Origin: Haliclystus octoradiatus
Lineage: Eukaryota > Cnidaria > Staurozoa > Stauromedusae > Haliclystidae
Assembly: GCA_916610825.1 (NCBI GenBank)
Contig: OU744452.1
Coordinates: 3,631,543 to 3,695,542 of the forward strand
Length of the DNA stretch: 64,000 bases
Reading direction: 5' to 3'
The notes under the pieces: model-generated
The model's input: only the letters and a program-made list of their open reading frames with translations
What the model was told of the DNA's origin: nothing
Database searches by the model: none
Shown here: piece after piece, positions 39,153 to 53,134 of the stretch
Layout: each line of letters begins with the position of its first letter
How positions within the stretch are numbered: the stretch's first letter is position 1
Program-made: the position numbers and the translations under genes

Positions 39153-42100
39153 TCCAGGGGTATCAGGCATTGTTTCTGGTCATTTTAAACTCCCATGGGA
39201 TTTATGCATCATGTTTGGTCAGTTTGAACTCCTTTGGGAGTTATCTGTTGTTTTTGGTCAATTTAAGCTCTCTTCGAAGTTATGTATCATTATTGGTCGT
39301 TTTGCACTCTCTCCAGAACTAAGCATTACTTTTGGTCATTTTGAACTCCATTGGGAGTTATGCATCATGTTTGATCATTTTGAACTCCCTTGGGAGTTAT
39401 GCCTCATATTTGGTCGTTTTGAACTTCGATGAGACTTAAGCACTGTTTTTGTTCAGTTTGAACTGCTTTGGGAATTATCCATTGTTATTGGTCAAATTGA
39501 GCTCTTTTCGGTGTAATGTATCATTCTTGGTCATTTTGCACTCCCTTGGGAATTAGGTAGTTAGCTTTTGGTTATTTTGAACTCCCATCATTGTTTCTGG
39601 TCATCTTAAAATTCCATGGGAGTTATGTATCATTGTGGTCATTTTGAATTACCTTGAGATTAGACATTGTTTTGGTCATTTTGAACTCTATTGGTAATTA
39701 TACATCATTTTTGGTCATTTTGCAAACCCTCTGGTTTGAGGAATTGTTTTTGGTAATTTTGCACACCTTTAGAAATTAGACATTGTTTTTGGTCATTTTG
39801 AACACTCTTGGTAGTTATGCTTCATTTATGGTCATTTTGGGACTGTTTTATGAGTTATGCGTCATTTTGGTAATTTTGAAATTTTTGAGAATTCGTCATT
39901 GCTTTTATATATTTTGAACTCCCTCGGAAGTTATGCATCATGTTTGGTCATTTTGAACTCCCTTGGGAGTTATGCATCATGTTTACTCGTTTTGAATTTC
40001 CATGGCAATTGGCATTGTTTTTAGTCATTTTGCACTCCCTTGGGAATTAAGCATTGTTTTTGGTCATTTTGCACACCCTTGTTAATTAGAAATTGCTTTT
40101 TGTCATTTTGAACTTCCAGGGGCTCAGGCATTGTTTCTGGTCATTTTAAACTCCCGTGGGAGTTATGCATCATTTTGGTCGTTTTGAATTACCTTGGGAA
40201 TGAGACATTGTTTTTGGTCATTTTGAACGCTCTTGGTAGTTATTCATCATTTATGGTCATTTTTGGACTCTTTTAATAGTTTTCGTCATTTGATCATTTT
40301 GAACTCTTTTGAGAATTAGGCATTTCTTTTGGTCATTTTGAACTTCCTTGGAGGTTATGCATCATGTTGGGTCATTCTGAACTCCTTTTGGAGTTATGCA
40401 TAATTTTTGGTTACTTTGAATTTCCATGGGACCAAGGCAATTGTTATGGTTATTTTGAACTCTTTTATGAGTTATGCATCATTTTGCACTCTCTAGAGAA
40501 TAAGGCATTGTTTTTGGTCATTTTAAACTCCCTTGGAAGTTATGCATCATGTTTGGTCATTTTGAACTCCCTTGGGAGTTATGCATCATGTTAGGTCGTT
40601 TTGAACTTCCATGGCACTTAGGCATTGTTTTATGTCATTTTGCACTCCCTTGGGAATTAGGCATTGTTTTTGGTCATGTTGAACTACCTTGGGAGTTATG
40701 CCTCATTTTTGGTCGTTTTGGAACTTCCATGGGACTCAGGCATTGTTTTTGGTCATTTTATACTAATTTATGAGTTATGCATCAATTTTCACTCTCTAGA
40801 GAATTAGGCATTACTTTTATTCATTTTGCCCTCCCTTGGGAATTAGAAATTACTTTTGGTCATTTTGAACTCCTTTGGAAGTTATGCATCATGTTTGGTC
40901 ATTTTGAACTCAATTGGGAGTTATGCATCATGTTAGGTCGTTTTGAACTTCATGGTACTTAGGCATTGTTTTATGTCATTCTGCACTCCCTTGGGAATTA
41001 GGCATTGTTTTAGGTCATTTTAAACTCCCATGGGAGTTATGCATCATTTTGGTCATTTAGGGACTTTTTTATGAGTTATGCGTAATTTTGATCATTTTGC
41101 ACTCTTTCAAGAATTAGGCATTATTTTTGGTCATTTTGAACTCCCATGGGAGTTATGCATCATGTTTGGTCATTTTGAACTTCCATGGCACTTAGGCATT
41201 TCTTTTGGTCATTTTGAACTCCCGTTTAAGTTATGCATCATGTTGGGTCATTCTGAACTCCTTTTTGAGTTATGCATCATTTTTGGTCACTTTGAACTTC
41301 CATGGGACCAAGGCAATTGTTATGGTTATTTTGAACTCTTTTATGAGTTATGCATCATTTTGCACTCTCTAGAGAATAAGGCATTGTTGTTGGTCATTTT
41401 AAACTATTTTATGAGTTATGCATCATTTTTCCATCACTTGGGAATCGGGCACAACTTTAGGTCATTTTGCACTTCCTTGGCAATTAGAAATTGTTTTTTT
41501 GTCATTTTGAACTCTCTTGGGAGTTATGCATCATTTTTGTTCACTTTGAGCTTCCAGGGGGCTGAGGCATTGTTTCTGGTCATTTTAAATTCCCATGGGA
41601 GTTATGCATCATTTTGGTCATTTTAATCACTTTGGAAAGGAGACATTGTTTCTTGTCATTCTGAACGCTCTTGGTAGTTATGCATCATTTATGGTCATTT
41701 TTGGACTCTTTTATGAGTTTTCGTCATTTTGATCATTTTGCACTCTTTCGAGAATTAGGCATTACTTTTGGTCATTTTGAACTCCCATGGGAGTTATGCA
41801 TCCTGTTTGGTCATTTTGAACTTCCATGGCACTTAGGCATTTTTTTTGGTCATTTTGAACTCCCATCATTGTTTTAGGTCATTTTAAACTTCCTTGGGAG
41901 TTATGCATCATGTTTGGTCATTTTGAACTCATTTGGGAGTTATGCATCATGTTAGGTCGTTTTGAACTTCCATGGCACTTACGCATTGTTTTATGTCATT
42001 TTGCACTCCCTTATGAATTAGGCATTGTTTTTGGTCATTTTGCACACCCTTTGGAATTAGAAATTGTTTTTGGTCATGTTGAACTACCTTGGGAGTTATG

Positions 42101-43160
42101 CATCATTTTTGGTCACTTTGAACTTCCATGGGAACAAGGCATTGTTTGTGGTCATTTTGAACTCTTTTATGAGTTATGCATCATTTTGCACTCTCTAGAG
42201 AATTAGGCATTACTTTTATTCATTTTGCCCTCCCCTGGGAATTAGACATTACTTTTGGTCATGTTGAACTACCTTGGGAGTTATGCCTCATTTTTGGTCG
42301 TTTTGGAACTTCCATGGGACTCAGGCATTGTTTTTGGTCATTTTAAACTAATTTATGAGTTATGCATCATTTTTCACTAACTTGGGAATCAGGCACAACT
42401 TTAAGTCATTTTGCACTTCTTTGGCAAGTAGAAATTGTTTTTTTGTCATTTTGAACTCTCTTGGGAATTATGCATCATTTTTGGTCACTTTGAAATTTAT
42501 TGGTAATTATACAATTTAAAAATAATTATTGGTCATTATTTTTGGTCATTTTGGACACCCTTGGGAATTAGACATCGTTTTTGCTCATTTTGAACTCTCT
42601 TGGGAGTTATGCATTATTTTTGGTCATTTGAACTTCCAGGGGTCTCAGGCATTGTTTCTGGTAACTTTGAACTCACATGGGAGTTATGCATCATTTTGGT
42701 CATTTTGGGACTCTTTTATGAGTTATGCGTAATTTTGATCATTTTGCACCCTTTCGAGAATTAGGCATTACTTTTGGTCATTTTGAACTCCCATGGGAGT
42801 TATGCATCAATTTGGTCATTTTGAATTACTTTGGGAATGAGACATTGTTTTTGGTCATTTTGAACAGCCTTGGGAATTGTCCATTGCTTTTGGTTATTTT
42901 GAACTCCCATCATTGTTTTTGGTAATTCTGAACTCTCTTGGGAGTTACGCAATATTCTTGATAATTTTGAACTTCCATGGGACTCAGGCATTGTTTTTGG
43001 TCATTTCAAACACTTTTATGAGTGATGCATCATTTGCACTCTCTTGGGAATTCAGCATTATTTTTGGTCATTATGGACACCCTTGGGAAATAGACATTGT
43101 TTTAGATCATTTCGAGCTCCATTGGGAGTTAAACATCATGATTGGTAATTTTGAACTCTC
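39153..43160 (+). repeat. Large mosaic segment, second copy (with ~0.6 kb extra)
   Basis: This is a second copy of 35,229-38,620. Between about 39,990 and 40,530 it holds monomers that the first copy lacks, which changes the offset from about 3,924 to 4,535 bp. From 40,549 on, identity to the first copy is high, with scattered single-base changes. The AT-rich interruption recurs at 42,511-42,538. Confidence 0.85.
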
Positions 43161-43779
43161 TTGGGAGTTATGCATTATTTTTGGTCATTTGAACTTCCAG
43201 GGGTCTCAGGCATGGTTTCTGGTAACTTTGAACTCACCTGGGAGTTATGCATCATTTTGGTCATTTTGGGACTCTTTTATGAGTTATGCGTAATTTTGAT
43301 CATTTTGCACTCTTTCGAGAATTAGGCATTACTTTTCGTCATTTTCAATTACTTTGGGAATGAGACATTGTTTTTGGTCATTTTGAACAGCCTTGGGAAT
43401 TATCCATTGCTTTTGGTTATTTTGAACTCCCATCATTGTTTTTGGTAATTTTGAACTCTCTTGGGAGTTACGCAATATTCTTGATAATTTTGAACTTCCA
43501 TGGGACTCAGGCATTGTTTTATGTCATTTTGCACTCCCTTGGGAATTAGGCATTGTTTTAGGTCGTTTTAAACTCCCATGAGAGTTATGCATCACTTTGG
43601 TCATTTTGGCCCTTTTTTATGAGTTATGCGTAATTTTGATCATTTTGCACTCTTTCGAGAATTAGGCATTACTTTTGGTCATTTTGAACTCCCATGGGAG
43701 TTATGCATCTTGTTTGGTCATTATGAACTTCCATGGCACTTAGGCAATTCTTTTGGTCATTTTGAACTCCCTTGGGAGT
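43161..43779 (+). repeat. Monomers with a 561-bp partial duplication
   Basis: TGGGAGTTATGCATTATTTT with the following GGTCTCAGGCAT monomer occurs at 42,601 and again at 43,162, an offset of 561 bp. The related run continues to about 43,320. The segment then follows the 38,811 connector. No coding feature is seen. Confidence 0.75.
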
Positions 43780-46173
43780 TATGCATCATGTTTGGTCATT
43801 CTGAACTGCTTTTGGAGTTATGCATCATTTTTGGTCACTTTAAGCTTCCAAGGGTCTCAGGCATGGTTTCTGGTCGTTTAGAATTCCCATGGGAGTTATG
43901 CATCATTTTTGTCATTTTGGGATTCTTTTATGAGTTATGCGTAATTTTGATCATTTTGCACTATTTCGAGAATTAGGCATTACTTTTGGTCATTTTGAAC
44001 TCCCATGGGAGTTATGCATCACTCAGGTCATTTTGAATTACTTTGGGAATGAGACATTGTTTTTTGGTCATTTTGAACAGCCTTGGGAATTATCCATTGC
44101 ATTTGGTTATTTTGAACTCCCATCATTGTTTTTGGTAATTTTGAACTCTCTTAGGAGTTACGCAATATTCTTGATAATTTTGAACTTCCATGGGACTCAG
44201 GCATTGTTTTTGGTCATTTTAAACACTTTTATGGGTTATGCATCATTTGCACTCTCTTGGGAATTCGTCATTATTTTTAGTCATTTTGGACACCCTTGGG
44301 AATTAGACATTCTTTTAGATCATTTCGAGCTGCATTGGGAGTTAACCATCATGATTGGTAATTTTGAACTCTCTTGGTAATTATACATTATTTCTAATCA
44401 TTTTGCACTTTTTAGGCATTACTATTGATCATTTTGCACTTTTTGGAGAATTAGGCATTACTTTTGGTCATTTTGAACACCCATGGGAGTTATGCATCAT
44501 GTTTGGTCATTTTGAACTCCCATCATTGTTTCAGGTCATTTTAAACTCCCTTGGGAGTTATGCATCTTGTTTGGTCGTTTTGAACTTATATGGGACTTAG
44601 GCATTACTTTTGGTCATTTTGAAATCCCTTGGGAGTTATGCATCATGTTTGGTCATTCTGAACTCCTTTTGGAGTTATGCGTCATTTTTGGTCACTTTTA
44701 GCTTCCATGGGACCAAGGCAATTATTATGGTTATTTTGAACTCTTTTATGAGTTATGCATCATTTTGCACTCTCTAGAGAATTAGGCATGGATTTTGATC
44801 ATTTTGCACACCCTTGAGAATTAGTCTTTGTTTTTGGTTATTTTGAACTCCCATCATTGTTTTTGGTAATTTTGAACTCTCTTGGGAGTTATGCATTATT
44901 TTTGTTTACTTTGAACTTCCAGGGGGCTGAGGCATTGTTTTTGGTCATTTTGAACACTCTTGGTAGTTATGCATCATTTATGGTCATTTTGGGACCCTTT
45001 TATGAGTTTTCGTCATTTTGATAATTTTGAACTTTTTTGAGAATTAGGCATTGCTTTTGTTCGTTTTGAACTCCCTTGGAAGTTATGCATCATGTTTGGT
45101 CATTTTGAACTCCCTTGGGAGTTATGCATCATGTTAGGTCGTTTTGACTTTCCATGGCACTTAGGCATTGTTTTATGTCATTTTGCACTCCCTTGGGAAT
45201 TAGGCATTGTTTTTGGTCATTTTGCACACTCTTTTTAATTAGAAATTATTTTTTGTCATTTAAACTGTCTTGGAGATTATGCATCATTTTTGGTCACTTT
45301 GAACTTCCAGGGGGCTCAAACATTGTTTCTGGTCACTTCAAACTCCCATGGGGGTTATGCATCATTTTGGTCATTTTGAATTACCTTTGGAATGAGACAT
45401 TGTTTTTTGTCATTTTAAACTATTTTATGAGTTATGCATCATTTCTCACTCACTTGGGAATGGGGCACAACTTTTGGTCATTTTGCACTTCCTTGGCAAT
45501 TAGAAATTGTTTTTTGTCATTTTGAACTCTCTTGGGACTCAGGCATTGTTTTTGGTCATTTTAAACACTTTTATGAGTTATGCATCATATGCACTCTCTT
45601 GGGAATTCGGCTTTATTTTTGGTCAGTTTGGACACCCGTCTGAATTAGACATTGTTTTAGAGCATTTCGAGCTGCATTGGGAGTTAACCATCATGATTGG
45701 TAATTTTGAACTCTCTTGGTAATTATACATTACTTTTTGTCATTTTGCATTTTTTAGGCATTACTATTGGTCATTTTGCACTCGCTTCAGAATTAGGAAA
45801 GGTTTTTTGGTCATTTTGCACACCCTTTGGAATTAGAAATTGTTTTTGATCATGTTGAACTCCCTTGGGAGTTATGCATCATTTTTGGTCACTTTGAACT
45901 TCAATGGGAGCCAGGCCTTCTTTGTGGTCATTTTGAACTCTTTTATGAGTTATGCATCATTTTGCACTCTCTAGAGAATTAGGCATTACTTTTATTCATT
46001 TTGCCCTCCCTTGGGAATTAGACATAACTTTTGGTCATGTTGAACTCCCTTGGGAGTTATGCATCATTTTGGTCATTTTGGGACTCTTTTATGAGTTATG
46101 CGTAATTTTGATCATTTCGCACTCTTTCGAGAATTAGGCATTACTTTTGGTCATTTTGAACTCCTTTGGGAGT
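43780..46173 (+). repeat. 2,394-bp tandem repeat, first copy
   Basis: TCTGAACTGCTTTTGGAG near 43,800 recurs near 46,194. The offset stays at exactly 2,394 bp through 46,170, so there is no indel between the copies. The length is 61 x 39 + 15 and includes shortened monomers such as TTTTGCACTTTTTAGGCATT near 44,402. Edges are approximate. Confidence 0.92.
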
Positions 46174-48567
46174 TATGCATCATGTTTGGTCATTCTGAAC
46201 TGCTTTTGGAGTTATGCATCATTTTTGGTCACTTTAAGCTTCCAAGGGTCTCAGGCATGATTTCTGGTCGTTTAGAATTCCCATGGGAGTTATGCATCAT
46301 TTTTGTCATTTTGGGATTCTTTTATGAGTTATGCGTAATTTTGATCATTTTGCACTATTTCGAGAATTAGGCATTACTTTTGGTCATTTTGAACTCCCAT
46401 GGGAGTTATGCATCACTCAGGTCATTTTGAATTACTTTGGGAATGAGACATTGTTTTTTGGTCATTTTGAACAGCCTTGGGAATTATCCATTGCATTTGG
46501 TTATTTTGAACTCCCATCATTGTTTTTGGTAATTTTGAACTCTCTTAGGAGTTACGCAATATTCTTGATAATTTTGAACTTCCATGGGACTCAGGCATTG
46601 TTTTTGGTCATTTTAAACACTTTTATGGGTTATGCATCATTTGCACTCTCTTGGGAATTCGTCATTATTTTTAGTCATTTTGGACACCCTTGGGAATTAG
46701 ACATTCTTTTAGATCATTTCGAGCTGCATTGGGAGTTAACCATCATGATTGGTAATTTTGAACTCTCTTGGTAATTATACATTATTTCTAATCATTTTGC
46801 ACTTTTTAGGCATTACTATTGATCATTTTGCACTTTTTGGAGAATTAGGCATTACTTTTGGTCATTTTGAACACCCATGGGAGTTATGCATCATGTTTGG
46901 TCATTTTGAACTCCCATCATTGTTTCAGGTCATTTTAAACTCCCTTGGGAGTTATGCATCTTGTTTGGTCGTTTTGAACTTATATGGGACTTAGGCATTA
47001 CTTTTGGTCATTTTGAAATCCCTTGGGAGTTATGCATCATGTTTGGTCATTCTGAACTCCTTTTGGAGTTATGCGTCATTTTTGGTCACTTTTAGCTTCC
47101 ATGGGACCAAGGCAATTATTATGGTTATTTTGAACTCTTTCATGAGTTATGCATCATTTTGCACTCTCTAGAGAATTAGGCATGGATTTTGATCATTTTG
47201 CACACCCTTGAGAATTAGTCTTTGTTTTTGGTTATTTTGAACTCCCATCATTGTTTTTGGTAATTTTGAACTCTCTTGGGAGTTATGCATTATTTTTGTT
47301 TACTTTGAACTTCCAGGGGGCTGAGGCATTGTTTTTGGTCATTTTGAACACTCTTGGTAGTTATGCATCATTTATGGTCATTTTGGGACCCTTTTATGAG
47401 TTTTCGTCATTTTGATAATTTTGAACTTTTTTGAGAATTAGGCATTGCTTTTGTTCGTTTTGAACTCCCTTGGAAGTTATGCATCATGTTTGGTCATTTT
47501 GAACTCCCTTGGGAGTTATGCATCATGTTAGGTCGTTTTGACTTTCCATGGCACTTAGGCATTGTTTTATGTCATTTTACACTCCCTTGGGAATTAGGCA
47601 TTGTTTTTGGTCATTTTGCACACTCTTTTTAATTAGAAATTATTTTTTGTCATTTAAACTGTCTTGGAGATTATGCATCATTTTTGGTCACTTTGAACTT
47701 CTAGGGGGCTCAAACATTGTTTCTGGTCACTTCAAACTCCCATGGGGGTTATGCATCATTTTGGTCATTTTGAATTACCTTTGGAATGAGACATTGTTTT
47801 TTGTCATTTTAAACTATTTTATGAGTTATGCATCATTTCTCACTCACTTGGGAATGGGGCACAACTTTTGGTCATTTTGCACTTCCTTGGCAATTAGAAA
47901 TTGTTTTTTGTCATTTTGAACTCTCTTGGGACTCAGGCATTGTTTTTGGTCATTTTAAACACTTTTATGAGTTATGCATCATATGCACTCTCTTGGGAAT
48001 TCGGCTTTATTTTTGGTCAGTTTGGACACCCGTCTGAATTAGACATTGTTTTAGAGCATTTCGAGCTGCATTGGGAGTTAACCATCATGATTGGTAATTT
48101 TGAACTCTCTTGGTAATTATACATTACTTTTTGTCATTTTGCATTTTTTAGGCATTACTATTGGTCATTTTGCACTCGCTTCAGAATTAGGAAAGGTTTT
48201 TTGGTCATTTTGCACACCCTTTGGAATTAGAAATTGTTTTTGATCATGTTGAACTCCCTTGGGAGTTATGCATCATTTTTGGTCACTTTGAACTTCAATG
48301 GGAGCCAGGCCTTCTTTGTGGTCATTTTGAACTCTTTTATGAGTTATGCATCATTTTGCACTCTCTAGAGAATTAGGCATTACTTTTATTCATTTTGCCC
48401 TCCCTTGGGAATTAGACATTACTTTTGGTCATGTTGAACTCCCTTGGGAGTTATGCATCATTTTGGTCATTTTGGGACTCTTTTATGAGTTATGCGTAAT
48501 TTTGATCATTTCGCACTCTTTCGAGAATTAGGCATTACTTTTGGTCATTTTGAACTCCTTTGGGAGT
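46174..48567 (+). repeat. 2,394-bp tandem repeat, second copy
   Basis: This copy is nearly identical to the preceding one. I noticed only scattered substitutions: TTTTATGAG to TTTCATGAG near 47,140, GCACTCCC to ACACTCCC near 47,580, CTTCCAGGG to CTTCTAGGG near 47,700 and ACATAACTT to ACATTACTT near 48,418. Similarity ends near 48,580. Confidence 0.92.
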
Positions 48568-50522
48568 TATGCATCATGTTTGGTCGTTTTGAACTTCCAT
48601 GGCACTTAGACATTTTTTTTGGTCATTTTGAACTTCCATCATTGTTTCTGGTCATTTTAAACTACCTTGGGAGTTATGCATCATGTTTGGTCATTTTGAA
48701 CTCCTTTGGGAGTTATGCATCATGTTTGGTCATTTTGAACTTCCATAGCACTGGGCATTGTTTTTAGTCATTTTGCACACCCTTGTGAATTAGAAATTGT
48801 ATTTTGTCATTTTGAACTCTCTTGGGAATTATGCATCATTTTTGGTCACTTTGAACTTCCAGGGGGATCAGGCATTTTTTCTGGTCATTTTAAACTCCTA
48901 TGGGAGTTATGCATCATTTTGGTCATTTTGAATCACCTTGGGAATTAAATATTATTTTTTGTCATTTTGAAACCTATTGGTAATTATACATCATTGTTAG
49001 TCATTTTGCACTCTCTTGTGAATCAGGCATTATTATTGGTCATTTTGGACACCCTTGGGAATTAGACATTGTTTTTGCTCATTTTGGTCATTTTGCACTT
49101 CCTTGGCAATTAGAAATTGTTTTTTGTCAATTTGAACTCTCTTGGGAGTTATGCATCATTTTTGTTCACTTTGAACTTCCAGGGGGCTGAGGCATTGTTT
49201 CTGGTGATTTTGAACTCCCATTGGGAGTTATGCATCATTTTGGTCATTTTAATCACCTTGGAAAGGAGACATGTTGTTTGTCATTTTGAACAATGTTGGT
49301 AGTTATGCATTATTTATGGTCATTTTGGGACTCTTTTATGAGTTTTCGTCATTTTGATCATTTTGAACTTTTTTGAGAATTATGCATTGCTTTTGTTCAT
49401 TTTGAACTCCCTTGGAAGTTATGCATCATGTTTGATCATTTTGAACTCCCTTGGGAGTTATGCATCATGTTAGGTCGTTTTGAACTTCATGGCACTTAGG
49501 CATTCATTTATGTCATTTTGCACTCCCTTGGGAATGAGACATTGTTTTTGGTCATTTTGAACAGCCTTGGGAATTATCCATTGCTTTTGGTTATTTTGAA
49601 CTCCCATCATTGTTTTTGGTAATTTTGAACTCTCTTGGGAGTTACGCAATATTCTTGATAATTTTGAACTTCCATGGGACTCAGGCATTGTTTTTGGTCA
49701 TTTCAAATACTTTTATGAGTTATGCATCATTTGCACTCTCTTGGGAATTCGGCATTATTTTTGGTCATTATGGACACCCTTGGGAAATAGACATTGTTTT
49801 AGATCATTTCGAGCTCCATTGGGAGTTAAACATCATGATTGGTAATTTTGAACTCTCTTGGTAATTATACATTATTTTTGGTCATTTTGCACTTTTAAGG
49901 CATCACTATTGGTCATTTTGCACTCGCTTTGGAATTAGGAAAGGTTTTTAGTCATTTTGCAAACCCTTTGGAATTAGAAATTGTTTTTGGTAATTTGAAC
50001 TTCCATGGGAGCAAGGCATTCTTTGTGGTCATTTTGAGCTCTTTTATGAGTTATGCATCATTTTGCACTCTCTAGAGAATTAGGCATTACTTTTATTCAT
50101 TTTTCCCTCCCTTGGGAATTAGACATTACTTTTGGTCATGTTGAACTCCCTTGGGAGTTATGCCTCATTTTTGGTCGTTTTGGAACTTCCATGGGACTCA
50201 GGCATTGTTTTTGGTCATTTTAAACTATTTTATGAGTTATGCATCATTTTTCACTCACTTGGGAATCGGGCACAAGTTTTGGTCATTTTGCACTTCCTTG
50301 GCAATTAGAAATTGTTTTTTGTCATTTTGAACTCTCTTGGGAGTTATGCATCATTTTTGTTTACTTTGAACTTCCAGGGGGCTGAGGCATTGTTTCTGGT
50401 CATTTTGAACTTCCATGGGAGTTATGCATCATTTTGGTCATCTTGGGACTCTTTAATGAGTTATGCGTAATTTTGATCATTTTGCACTCTTTCAAGAATT
50501 AGGCATTACTTTTGGTCATTTT
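48568..50522 (+). repeat. Mosaic monomer block
   Basis: Ordinary monomers. About 49,520-49,900 is related to 38,300-38,680 and to the right-hand 2,047-bp repeat (56,240-56,620), so this is an older relative of those blocks. No gene or other signal is seen. Confidence 0.78.
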
Positions 50523-50678
50523 GAACTCCCATGGGAGTTATGCATCATGTTTGGTCATTTTGAACTTCCATGGCACTTAGGCATTTCTTTTGGTCATTTT
50601 GAACTCCCATGGGAGTTATGCATCATGTTTGGTCATTTTGAACTTCCATGGCACTTAGGCATTTCTTTTGGTCATTTT
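50523..50678 (+). repeat. 78-bp dimer duplication
   Basis: A two-monomer unit (CCCATGGGAGTTATG monomer plus CCATGGCACTTAGGC monomer) begins at 50,523 and repeats without visible change at 50,601. The period of 78 bp is exactly two monomers, which makes this the clearest case of single-dimer expansion in the window. Confidence 0.88.
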
Positions 50679-52162
50679 TAACTCCCTTGGGAGTTATGCA
50701 TCATGTTTGGTCATTCTGAACTCCTTTTGGAGTTATGCATCATTTTTTGTCACTTTGAACTTCCATGGGACCAAGGCAATTGTTATGGTTATTTTCAACT
50801 CCTTTATGAGTTATGCATCATTTTGCACTCTCTAGAGAATAAGGCATGGTTTTTGATCATTTTGCACACCCTTGAGAATTAGTCATTTTTTTGGGGTCAT
50901 TTTGAACTCCCATCATTGTTTTTGGTAATTTGAACTTCCATGGGAGCAAGGCATTCTTTTGTGGTCATTTTGAGCTCTTTTATGGGTTATGCATCATTTT
51001 GCACTCTCTAGAGAATTAGGCATTACTTTTATTCATTTTTCCCTCCCTTGGGAATTAGACATTACTTTTGGTCATGTTGAACTCCTTTGGGAGTTATGCC
51101 TCATTTTTGGTTTTTTTGGAACTTCCAGGGGGCTCAAACATTGTTTCTGGTCATTTTGAACTCCCATGGGAGTTATGCATCATTTTGGTCATTTTCAATT
51201 ACCTCTGGAATGAGACATTGTTTTTGGTCATTTTAAACTATTTTATGAGTTATGCATCATTTTTCACTCACTTGGGAATCGGGCACAACTTTTGGTCATT
51301 TTGCACTTCCTTGGCAATTAGAAATTGTTTTTTGTCATTTTGAACTCTCTTGGGAGTTATGCATCAATTTTGTTCACTTTGAACTTCCAGAGGGCTGAGG
51401 CATTGTTTCTGGTCATTTTGTACTCCCATTGGGAGTTATGCATCATTTTGGTCATTTTAATCACCTTGGAAAGGAGACATGTTGTTTGTCATTTTGAACA
51501 CTGTTGGTAGTTATGCATCATTTATGGTCATTTTGGGACTCTTTTATGACTTTTCGTCATTTTGATCATTTTGAACTTTTTTGAGAATGATGCATTGCTT
51601 TTGTTCATTTTCAACTCCCTTGGAAGTTATGCATCATGTTTGATCATTTTGAACTCCCTTGGGAGTTATGCATCATCTTAGGTCGTTTTGAACTTCATGG
51701 CACTTAGGCACTGTTTTATGTCATTTTGCACTCCCTTGGGAATTAGGCATTGTTTTAGGTCATTTTAAACTCCCATGGGAATTATGCATCATTTTGGTTA
51801 TCTTGGGACTCTTTTATGAGTTATGCGTAATTTTGATCATTTTGCACTCTTTCAAGAATTAGGCATTACTTTTGGTCATTTTGAACTCCCATGGGAGTTT
51901 AGCATCATGTTTGGTCATTTTGAACTTCCATGGCACTTAGGCATTTCTTTTGGTCATTTTGAAATCCCTTGGGAGTTTTGCATCATGTTTGGTCATTCTG
52001 AACTCCTTTTGGAGATATGCATCATTTTTGGTCACTTTGAACTTCCATGGGACCAAGGCAATTGTTATGGTTATTTTCAACTCCTTTATGAGTTATGCAT
52101 CATTTTGCACTTTCTAGAGAATAAGGCATGTTTTTTGATCATTTTGCACACCCTTGAGAATT
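50679..52162 (+). repeat. Mosaic monomer block
   Basis: The stretch around 50,460-50,900 is related to about 51,820-52,180 at offsets of about 1,360 and then 1,282 bp. The difference of 78 bp is explained by the dimer duplication at 50,523. No coding feature is seen. Confidence 0.78.
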
Positions 52163-53134
52163 AGTCATTTTTTTGGGGTCATTTTGAACTCCCATCATTG
52201 TTTTTGGTAATTTGAACTTCCATGGGAGCAAGGCATTCTTTGTGGTCATTTTGAGCTCTTTTATGAGTTATGCATCATTTTGCACTCTCTAGAGAATTAG
52301 GCATTACTTTTATTCATTTTTCCCTCCCTTGGGAATTAGACATTACTTTTGGTCATGTTGAACTCCCTTGGGAGTTATGCCTCATTTTTGGTCGTTTTTG
52401 AACTTCCATGGGACTCAGGCATTGTTTTTGGTCATTTTAAACTATTTTATGAGTTATGCATCATTTTTCACTCACTTGGGAATCGAGCACAACTTTTGGT
52501 CAATTTGCACTTCCTTGGCAATTAGAAATTGTTTTTTGTCATTTTTAACTCTCTTGGGAGTTATGCATCAATTTTGTTCACTTTGAACTTCCAGGGGGCT
52601 GAGGCATTGTTTCTGGTGATTTTGAACTCCCATTGGGAGTTATTCCTCATTTTGGTCATTTTAATCACCTTGGAAAGGAGACATGCTGTTTGTCATTTTG
52701 AACAAAGTTGGTATTTATGCATCATTTATGGTCATTTTGGGACTCTTTTATGAGTTTTCGTCATTTTGATCATTTTGAACTTTTTTGAGAATTATTCATT
52801 GCTTTTGTTCATTTTGAACTCCCTTGGAAGTTATGCATCATGTTTGGTCATTTTGAACTCCCATGGGAGTTATGCATCATGTTTGGTCATTTTGAACTTC
52901 CATGGCACTTAGGCATTTCTTTTGGTCATTTTGAACTCCCTTGGGAGTTTTGCATCATGTTTGGTCATTCTGAACTCCTTTTGGAGTTATGCATCATTTT
53001 TGGTCAATTTGAACTTCCATGAGACCAAGGCAATTGTTATGGTTATTTTCAACTCCTTTATGAGTTATGCATCATTTTGCACTTTCTAGAGAATAAGGCA
53101 TGGTTTTTGATCATTTTGCACACCCTTGAGAATT
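52163..53134 (+). repeat. 972-bp tandem repeat, first copy
   Basis: AGTCATTTTTTTGGGGTCAT starts at 52,163 and recurs at 53,135, an offset of 972 bp. The same motif also occurs at 50,881. Monomer order is the same up to about 52,460 in this copy. Confidence 0.85.
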
